A DNA stretch of 11,787 nucleotides from an uncultured Lachnospiraceae bacterium (GTDB lineage: Bacteria; Bacillota; Clostridia; Lachnospirales; Lachnospiraceae), in contig CAJUCK010000002.1 of NCBI GenBank assembly GCA_910585395.1, positions 22,084 to 33,870 on the forward strand, written 5' to 3'. The notes below the pieces were generated by a model, which ran no database searches, was not told the DNA's origin, and saw only the letters and a list, made by a program, of their open reading frames with translations. The translations under genes were made by a program, and so were the position numbers. Shown here piece by piece: positions 7,659 to 11,787 of the stretch (positions are counted from its first letter, which is position 1; each line of letters begins with the position of its first letter).

Positions 7659-7738
7659 GGTTAAATGTCGATGATTTTATGTGGCATAAAATTTGTCGGT
7701 AGTGGTTCGGTCTGCGTAAAATTCGTCGATATTTAACC
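7659..7738. repeat. 80-bp imperfect inverted-repeat element of unknown identity
   Basis: The outer arms GGTTAAATGTCGA (7659-7671) and TCGATATTTAACC (7726-7738) are inverted complements matching at 12 of 13 positions. Nested inside is a perfect 8-bp hairpin, ATTTTATG / TGG / CATAAAAT (7674-7692). It lies in the 246-base gap between asnB and the response regulator gene. No target-site duplication is visible outside the arms and there is no internal ORF, so a mobile origin is only a possibility. It could also be an RNA structure or an operator. As an asnB terminator it is poor: the inner stem is AT-rich and is not followed by a T-run. Confidence 0.55.
7687..7728 (+). repeat. Two direct copies of TAAAATTYGTCG, 30 bases apart
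   Basis: TAAAATTTGTCG at 7687-7698 and TAAAATTCGTCG at 7717-7728 differ at one base and are spaced by exactly 30 bases. A weaker third copy, TTAAATGTCG at 7661-7670, precedes them with 28-base phasing of the GTCG core. Near-helical phasing (three turns) of a repeated motif suggests protein binding, by a transcription factor or by a transposase at an insertion-sequence end. The motif does not match the LytTR consensus. Confidence 0.5.
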
Positions 7739-7843
7739 GACGGAGTAATAAATTCCTGGCTACGGATCAGATATAAATTTACAACAGAAAAATGCCTGTT
7801 CATGATCTTGCTCTGGAAGAAATCAAATTAGAATCCGATATAC

Positions 7844-7870
7844 TGATATATTTTAATTTTCTGGGAGGTG
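7844..7870 (+). promoter_or_regulatory. Candidate extended -10 promoter and strong RBS of the response regulator gene
   Basis: TGATATATT (TG at 7844-7845, hexamer TATATT at 7847-7852) resembles an extended -10, and TATACT at 7839-7844 is an alternative. No convincing -35 is seen. The GGGAGGTG at 7863-7870 is a near-perfect Shine-Dalgarno 5 bases before the GTG at 7876. It is the reason to reject the upstream in-frame ATG at 7792, which has no RBS. The promoter part is weak evidence; the RBS is solid. Confidence 0.45.
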
Positions 7871-7875
7871 AAAAA

Positions 7876-8595
7876 GTGCAGATCGGCGTATGTGATGACC
7901 AGAAAGAAATACGAGAGATGATAATGGAAAAGGTAAAGAACTTGTATCCGTCAGAAGATATGATATGCTACCAGTCAGGAAGGGAAGTACTGGATGCGTT
8001 CCATCTTCCAGATATTTTGTTCCTTGACATTCAGATGCCGGAGATGGACGGAATGGAAACAGCCAGAGAACTCCGGAAACTGGATCAGCAGATGATCATT
8101 ATTTTTGTGACAGTGACAAAAGATTATGTATTTCAGTCGTTTGATGTGAGGGCGTTTCATTATCTTGTTAAGCCGTTTGATGATGAAAAATTTAAGGAAG
8201 TCTTACAAGATGCCGTCAGACAGTTTCAGAAAAGACAAATGGAAGGCAAACCCGCCAAAAAGGAAATGCCAAGTCTGATAGTAACAGCAAATGGCGAGCA
8301 CATTACAATTCCTTTTGAAGATATTGTATATGCAGAGGTGTTTAACCGCAGAATCATTATCCACACCATGAATGCAGACATAAGATATTATGGAAAAATG
8401 AAAGAGCTGGAGAAAAAAGCCGGGGATGATTTTTACCGTCCCCACAGAGCATATCTCATAAATTTCAATTTTATCCAAAAATATAATTCCACAACCGTTT
8501 ATTTAAAAAAAGGACAAGCATTTATAGCAAAGCAGAATTATCAGGATTTTGTCAAATGTTATCTGAGGTTTAATCAGAGAAAGGGAAGGGAATAG
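7876..8595 (+). CDS. LytTR-family response regulator (AgrA/LytR type)
   Basis: This 239-residue cytoplasmic transcription factor is the output half of a two-component system. Residues 1 to about 120 are a receiver domain: acidic pair D7-D8, phosphoacceptor D51 in FLDIQMPEMDG, switch T79 and conserved K99-P100. Residues about 135-235 are a LytTR DNA-binding domain: IPFEDIVYAEVFNRRIIIHT, then FYRPHRAYLINFNFIQKY, and a C-terminal basic tail. The GTG start at 7876 places the receiver's first strand (QIGVCDD) at the N-terminus as in homologues and has an excellent RBS; the longer reading from 7792 would add 28 unrelated residues. The stop is 3 bases before the kinase ATG, so the two form an operon. 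LytTR regulators typically bind direct repeats upstream of exoprotein, bacteriocin or quorum-sensing genes. The adjacent secreted-protein gene is the natural target candidate, but this is inference. Confidence 0.94.
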   Translation: MQIGVCDDQKEIREMIMEKVKNLYPSEDMICYQSGREVLDAFHLPDILFLDIQMPEMDGMETARELRKLDQQMIIIFVTVTKDYVFQSFDVRAFHYLVKPFDDEKFKEVLQDAVRQFQKRQMEGKPAKKEMPSLIVTANGEHITIPFEDIVYAEVFNRRIIIHTMNADIRYYGKMKELEKKAGDDFYRPHRAYLINFNFIQKYNSTTVYLKKGQAFIAKQNYQDFVKCYLRFNQRKGRE

Positions 8596-8598
8596 AGG

Positions 8599-10026
8599 AT
8601 GACACATATTGCAATTGATGAGTCTGATGTTTACTTTATGCTGCCGATCGTGGAGGCATTTATCAGGGGATATTGCTTTTTTCGTCTGGTAAAACCCTTT
8701 ATGATTAGTGAGATTATGCCTCAGACCACAGGCGATATTGAGAGTGTAGACGCGTATTCTCTGACAAAGAAAAAAAGATTATTCTGGGTTGGGGGAGCAT
8801 ACTTTTTCATTATGCTGCTGCTCTATATCATACCGCTGCAAATGAAGGTTTTAACGGCATATGGCATAGGCAGCCTGATTATGTTCTTTGCTATCTGCCT
8901 TGCTGACCGGAGAAACTATAGGCAGAAGGCTTTTTTGGTGGTGGTATTTTTTTCCCTGAATTGGTTATCAGCTGCGATAGCAGAAATTTTATATGATAAT
9001 TTTTATTCTTTTGCTGAAAATACAAGATATATGAAATGCCATCCTGAAATGTATCTCCCTTTGTATGCTGGACTTTGCATATGCTATATGGCTTTGGAAT
9101 TTATCTTAACTTGCGCAGGTATCTGGCAGATCTTAAGGGTGTATAAAAATAAGGGCGAAGATATGGAAAATAAGGAATTGGTTATGCTTTCGCTTCCTTC
9201 TTTTATAGGAATCATGGCCTATGATATCATGCAGAACTACCGCATCTTTTATATCTTGAAAGTCGGAAAAAATAAGGATAGTTATGATAGTTTTAGTCTT
9301 CTTTTTTATGGGGCGTCTGTGATCATGATAGTTGTAGTCGTTGTGCTGTATCAGGATATCAGGGCAAAGCAGGAGGAGAATCAACAGACAGAGCTTCTTG
9401 CCATGCAGGTGGAAAGCATCCGCCATCATATGGAACAGGTAGAAAGCCTGTATCAGAATATCCGCAGTATCCGTCATGATATGACAAATCATATTCTTAC
9501 TTTGGAACGGCTGTATGAAGAACATGATGGGGAGGAAGCTAAAATTTACGGCAGACGTTTACAGGCAGAACTTATTCAGATGACAGGCGGGGCAGAGAGT
9601 GGAAATCCTGTGACAGACGTTATTCTGCGGGAATTTGATAAGAAAGCCAGGAAACAAGGGGTTTCGTTTCGTTCAGAATTTCATTATCCAGTGAATTGTG
9701 ATATGGATGTTTTTGATATCAGTGTAATATTAAATAATGCTCTGCAGAATGCAATAGAAAATACTGGGAAGGGAGAAGAGAAACAGATATCTGTTGTGTC
9801 TTATCGAAGGAATAATGCCTATATCATAGAAATCTGCAACAGTTTTTCAGGTACGATACAATGGAATGCAGAAAGCAGGCTCCCAGTTACCTCAAAAGAA
9901 AAGAAAGATGGCCATGGATATGGATTGGCCAATATCCGCAGAGTTGCAGGGAAATATGCTGGAGATATAGATATTGCATTAAAGAAAGGGGAATTTTGTC
10001 TCTGTATTATGCTGATGATAGAATGA
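8599..10026 (+). CDS. Multi-TM sensor histidine kinase, AgrC-like GHKL family
   Basis: This membrane sensor kinase is expected to phosphorylate the LytTR regulator encoded 3 bases upstream. The 475-residue protein has about six hydrophobic segments in its first ~255 residues, including LFWVGGAYFFIMLLLYII, a stretch ending LIMFFAICLA, and ASVIMIVVVVVLY just before the cytoplasmic part. This is the AgrC/HPK10 layout with no large extracellular loop. A helical linker (about 256-290) leads to the phosphoacceptor H293 in IRHDMTNH. The C-terminal GHKL ATPase shows the N-box N379-N-A-L-Q-N-A-I-E-N and G-box G438-H-G-Y-G-L-A-N-I. The last segment, GEFCLCIMLMIE, is the usual short end. AAGGGAAGGG at 8581-8590 is the RBS. 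Such kinases usually sense secreted peptides, but no agrD/agrB-like genes occur nearby, so the ligand is unknown. Confidence 0.93.
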   Translation: MTHIAIDESDVYFMLPIVEAFIRGYCFFRLVKPFMISEIMPQTTGDIESVDAYSLTKKKRLFWVGGAYFFIMLLLYIIPLQMKVLTAYGIGSLIMFFAICLADRRNYRQKAFLVVVFFSLNWLSAAIAEILYDNFYSFAENTRYMKCHPEMYLPLYAGLCICYMALEFILTCAGIWQILRVYKNKGEDMENKELVMLSLPSFIGIMAYDIMQNYRIFYILKVGKNKDSYDSFSLLFYGASVIMIVVVVVLYQDIRAKQEENQQTELLAMQVESIRHHMEQVESLYQNIRSIRHDMTNHILTLERLYEEHDGEEAKIYGRRLQAELIQMTGGAESGNPVTDVILREFDKKARKQGVSFRSEFHYPVNCDMDVFDISVILNNALQNAIENTGKGEEKQISVVSYRRNNAYIIEICNSFSGTIQWNAESRLPVTSKEKKDGHGYGLANIRRVAGKYAGDIDIALKKGEFCLCIMLMIE

Positions 10027-10063
10027 AAGAGAAACTGCTGAGTAAAAATTTGTTCGCGGTATG

Positions 10064-10085
10064 ACATTTGCGCAAGGTGAAATGT
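10064..10085. promoter_or_regulatory. Palindromic site upstream of the secreted-protein gene
   Basis: The arms ACATTT (10064-10069) and AAATGT (10080-10085) form a perfect 6-bp inverted repeat. It overlaps a separate 8-bp perfect palindrome TTGCGCAA (10068-10075). The site lies about 50 bases upstream of the candidate -35, a normal place for an activator site. It does not match the LytTR direct-repeat consensus, so the cognate factor is unknown. Confidence 0.3.
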
Positions 10086-10109
10086 GACGTGAAAGCGTTA
10101 AGTCTTTTT
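10085..10109 (+). terminator. Weak candidate terminator after the kinase gene
   Basis: A 5-bp stem (TGACG at 10085-10089 with CGTTA at 10096-10100, one G-T wobble) with a 6-base loop is followed after a few bases by CTTTTTA. The stem is short, so termination may be inefficient and the downstream gene could receive read-through. No better terminator is visible in the 187-base gap. Confidence 0.22.
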
Positions 10110-10132
10110 ATTGAATTTGTGAAAGGTAATCA

Positions 10133-10162
10133 TTGATAGTGTGCGCGCAGTTATGTTATGAT
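10133..10162 (+). promoter_or_regulatory. Candidate sigma-A promoter for the secreted-protein gene
   Basis: TTGATA (10133-10138) and TATGAT (10157-10162) are separated by 18 bases. A TG dinucleotide one base before the -10 (10154-10155) makes it an extended -10 promoter. Transcription would begin near 10169, giving a leader of about 45 bases containing GGAGGTG at 10197-10203, 10 bases before the ATG. This supports separate expression from the kinase operon. Confidence 0.5.
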
Positions 10163-10213
10163 AAGAATGAATGAAAAATGATTTGCGAATAAATTTGGAG
10201 GTGGCGAAGTTTT

Positions 10214-11787
10214 ATGAAAAGATACGTTTCACTATGTTTAGCAATTGTTTTTGTTTTTACCTCATTGGGAAATCAGGCAGTCTATGCCAAAGATAATATG
10301 GACAGCCCTTATCAGGAACAGAGAGCTGTATCTGATGTCCAGAAACTGACAGATGAGGCCGGGGATGGAATGGATAAAGCAGACGAAAGCACGGGTGCGG
10401 AACCAGAAGATGTAAAGCCAGAAAATGCAGAAGATGAAAAACCAGAAGATACAGAAAATGAAAAACCGGAAGATACAGAAGGTGAAAAGCCAGAAGATAC
10501 AGAAAATGAGCATCCGGGAGGAGACGGAGATCAGAGCCCAGAATTAAAAACAGAGGCAGCGGTCAGTGACTTTACGCTTGAGTATAAACCAGCAGAAGAT
10601 ATCATGGTCTTGAAATACAAATTAAATGAGGCGGCGTCCTGTGTAGATATCCTGATAGATGGACGTCCGGAAGAGACAAATTATTCTAAAGTGTATACAT
10701 CTTACAGCCATGACCTTCCTGCCGATGCAGAAGGGAAGAAATATACGTTTCAAATCGTTCCTTATGAATTGAGAACGGTAGACGGAAAAAATGTCAAGAT
10801 TATGGGTACGCCTTCAGAATTGAAGGAATACGAGATACCATATAAACAGGCTGTTCTTACGGATGTGGACGCAGAATATGATCTGAGCAAGAAATATCTG
10901 GCAATCGAATGGTTTGGAGACGCTATTTCCAGCGTGGATATTTATCTGGATGGCGCAGCAGAACCTATTGTAACGAATGTGCAGGGTAATTCCTATTCCA
11001 TGAACATTAACTGGGAACCTTTGAGCGACCATACTTACCGGCTGATTCCCTACAATAAGATTGGGGCGCCGGGCACTGAGAAAATAGTGAATCTTAAGGT
11101 GGATGACTATACTGCGGTCATAGATATTCTCAATGTGGAATATGAAGAAAAAAGCAAACAGATTGAAATAAACTGGTCAGGCACCAACGTTCAGTATGTG
11201 GATATTTATATGAACGATGAAGTGCTGGCTGAAAAGTATACAAAAGAACAGTTTAATCTCAAATATGTGCCTCAGGCAGGGGCGACCTATCTTATTACCG
11301 TGTGTCCTTTCAATGAAAATGGAGTGGAAGGAGAAGAAGAAGAGCAGACGCTGGTAGAAGGCGATTTTGAAGTAACAGATATTGATAAGCTGAGAGAGAC
11401 GAGCAGTTATGGCACAGATATTGACAAACATTATACAGGATTTTCGAAACCAGCAGTCGAGATCCAGTGGACAGCACAGGTCAATGCCAGTTATGAGATT
11501 TATCGTGCCCCAAGAGACGCCAGAAGCGCTTATTCCTGTATTGCCAGGGTGAAGGCAGATAAAAATGGACCATTTACTTATATAGACAGTAATGCCGGAA
11601 TAGGGAGCCGGTATTATAAAATCAGACAGATTATCAAAGAGGATGATTATATCGAACAGGAATTGTCAACGGCATTGTGTGATTCAGAAGAGATTACTAT
11701 TAAACTGCCAAAACCGAAAGTGAGCGTCAGTCTTGTACCAGAAGGCTCTGTTGTGTTTACAATGGATGGAAAAAAGGAATTTGTTTC
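10214..11787 (+). CDS. Secreted multi-domain protein with fibronectin-III/Ig-like modules, 3' end outside window
   Basis: The frame is open from the ATG at 10214 to the right edge (524 codons plus 2 bases) without a stop. Residues 1-25 are a Sec signal peptide: basic MKR, hydrophobic LCLAIVFVFTSLG, and a likely cut after VYA. No lipobox is present. Residues 63-101 are an acidic low-complexity linker with four 8-residue repeats of the KPEDTENE type. From about 117 onward come at least four beta-sandwich modules of roughly 88-98 residues. Their recurring landmarks are I-E-x-W (W233, W321, W419), VDIYLDG/VDIYMND/VDILIDG, and a closing YRLIPYNKIG / YLITVCPFNENG type strand. The fold (FN3/Ig-like) is inferred from this pattern. 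The function is unrecognised; surface adhesion, polymer binding or a scaffold for a C-terminal catalytic domain are possible. Cell-wall anchoring cannot be judged because the C-terminus is missing. It lies downstream of the two-component pair and probably has its own promoter. Confidence 0.9.
   Translation, partial: MKRYVSLCLAIVFVFTSLGNQAVYAKDNMDSPYQEQRAVSDVQKLTDEAGDGMDKADESTGAEPEDVKPENAEDEKPEDTENEKPEDTEGEKPEDTENEHPGGDGDQSPELKTEAAVSDFTLEYKPAEDIMVLKYKLNEAASCVDILIDGRPEETNYSKVYTSYSHDLPADAEGKKYTFQIVPYELRTVDGKNVKIMGTPSELKEYEIPYKQAVLTDVDAEYDLSKKYLAIEWFGDAISSVDIYLDGAAEPIVTNVQGNSYSMNINWEPLSDHTYRLIPYNKIGAPGTEKIVNLKVDDYTAVIDILNVEYEEKSKQIEINWSGTNVQYVDIYMNDEVLAEKYTKEQFNLKYVPQAGATYLITVCPFNENGVEGEEEEQTLVEGDFEVTDIDKLRETSSYGTDIDKHYTGFSKPAVEIQWTAQVNASYEIYRAPRDARSAYSCIARVKADKNGPFTYIDSNAGIGSRYYKIRQIIKEDDYIEQELSTALCDSEEITIKLPKPKVSVSLVPEGSVVFTMDGKKEFV
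10415..10510 (+). repeat. In-frame 24-bp tandem repeat, four copies
   Basis: Four consecutive 24-base units encode KPENAEDE, KPEDTENE, KPEDTEGE and KPEDTENE, with only a few base differences between the last three. The acidic repeat separates the signal peptide region from the folded modules, as in many cell-wall-spanning linkers. Because units are multiples of three, slippage would alter linker length without breaking the frame. Confidence 0.9.

Noticed and set aside
7792..7875. N-terminal extension of the response regulator from the ATG at 7792
   Set aside because: There is no RBS before 7792 and the extra 28 residues do not fit a receiver domain; the GTG at 7876 has a near-perfect RBS and the canonical first strand.
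10262..10513. Minus-strand frame rich in Phe/Cys/Ile/Trp that looks like a small repetitive membrane protein
   Set aside because: It is the antisense of the 24-bp Lys-Pro-Glu-Asp repeat; the apparent repetition and hydrophobicity come from reading the GAA-rich strand backwards.
1..11787. CRISPR array, tRNA, rRNA or cobalamin riboswitch
   Set aside because: No regularly spaced direct-repeat/spacer pattern, cloverleaf-like segment or B12-box-like leader was seen. The cbi operon head is outside the window.

Overview
The window looks like a chromosomal segment of a strictly anaerobic, spore-former-type Clostridia, most likely a gut Lachnospiraceae (Blautia/Mediterraneibacter-like). The basis is AGA/AGG/ATA-rich codon use with moderate GC, strong GGAGG ribosome binding sites, several GTG/TTG starts, the anaerobic (cobalt-early) cobalamin pathway with a CbiJ-CbiE-CbiT fusion, and an AgrC/AgrA-type two-component pair. 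The genus is inference. Every gene in the window is on the + strand.

Region 1 (1-5033) is the distal part of an anaerobic cobalamin (B12) operon: the 3' end of cbiL, then cbiF, cbiG, cbiH and a three-domain cbiJ-cbiE-cbiT gene. The genes overlap by a few bases or are about 14 bases apart, so they are very probably one translationally coupled transcript. Together they carry cobalt-factor II through methylation at C20, C17, C11, C5 and C15, ring contraction and opening of the delta-lactone, reduction, and decarboxylation. The C1 methyltransferase CbiD, the mutase CbiC, the amidases and the cobalt chelatase are not here and would have to lie upstream or elsewhere. No cobalamin riboswitch is in the window; the operon head lies to the left.

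Region 2 (5041-7629) holds a 224-residue protein of unknown function, 7 bases behind the fusion gene, then a complete glutamine-hydrolysing asparagine synthetase (asnB) with its own RBS and a perfect TATAAT about 30 bases upstream of its start codon.

Region 3 (7630-7875) is non-coding. It contains a compact 80-bp imperfect inverted-repeat element with a nested 8-bp hairpin and recurring TAAAATTYGTCG motifs. It looks like an insertion-sequence end, a MITE-like remnant or a binding-site cluster. I cannot identify it.

Region 4 (7876-10026) encodes a LytTR-type response regulator and a multi-TM GHKL sensor histidine kinase of the AgrC type, 3 bases apart. No agrB/agrD-like peptide genes are adjacent.

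Region 5 (10027-end) has a 187-base spacer with a candidate extended -10 promoter and palindromes, followed by a gene that runs off the right edge. It encodes a secreted protein with a signal peptide, a 4 x 8-residue acidic Lys-Pro-Glu-Asp-type repeat and at least four fibronectin-III/Ig-like beta-sandwich modules. A plausible but unproven reading is that the two-component system controls this surface or secreted protein. No single obviously new biochemical system is evident. The least explained items are the 224-residue protein, the intergenic palindromic element and the kinase-linked modular exoprotein.
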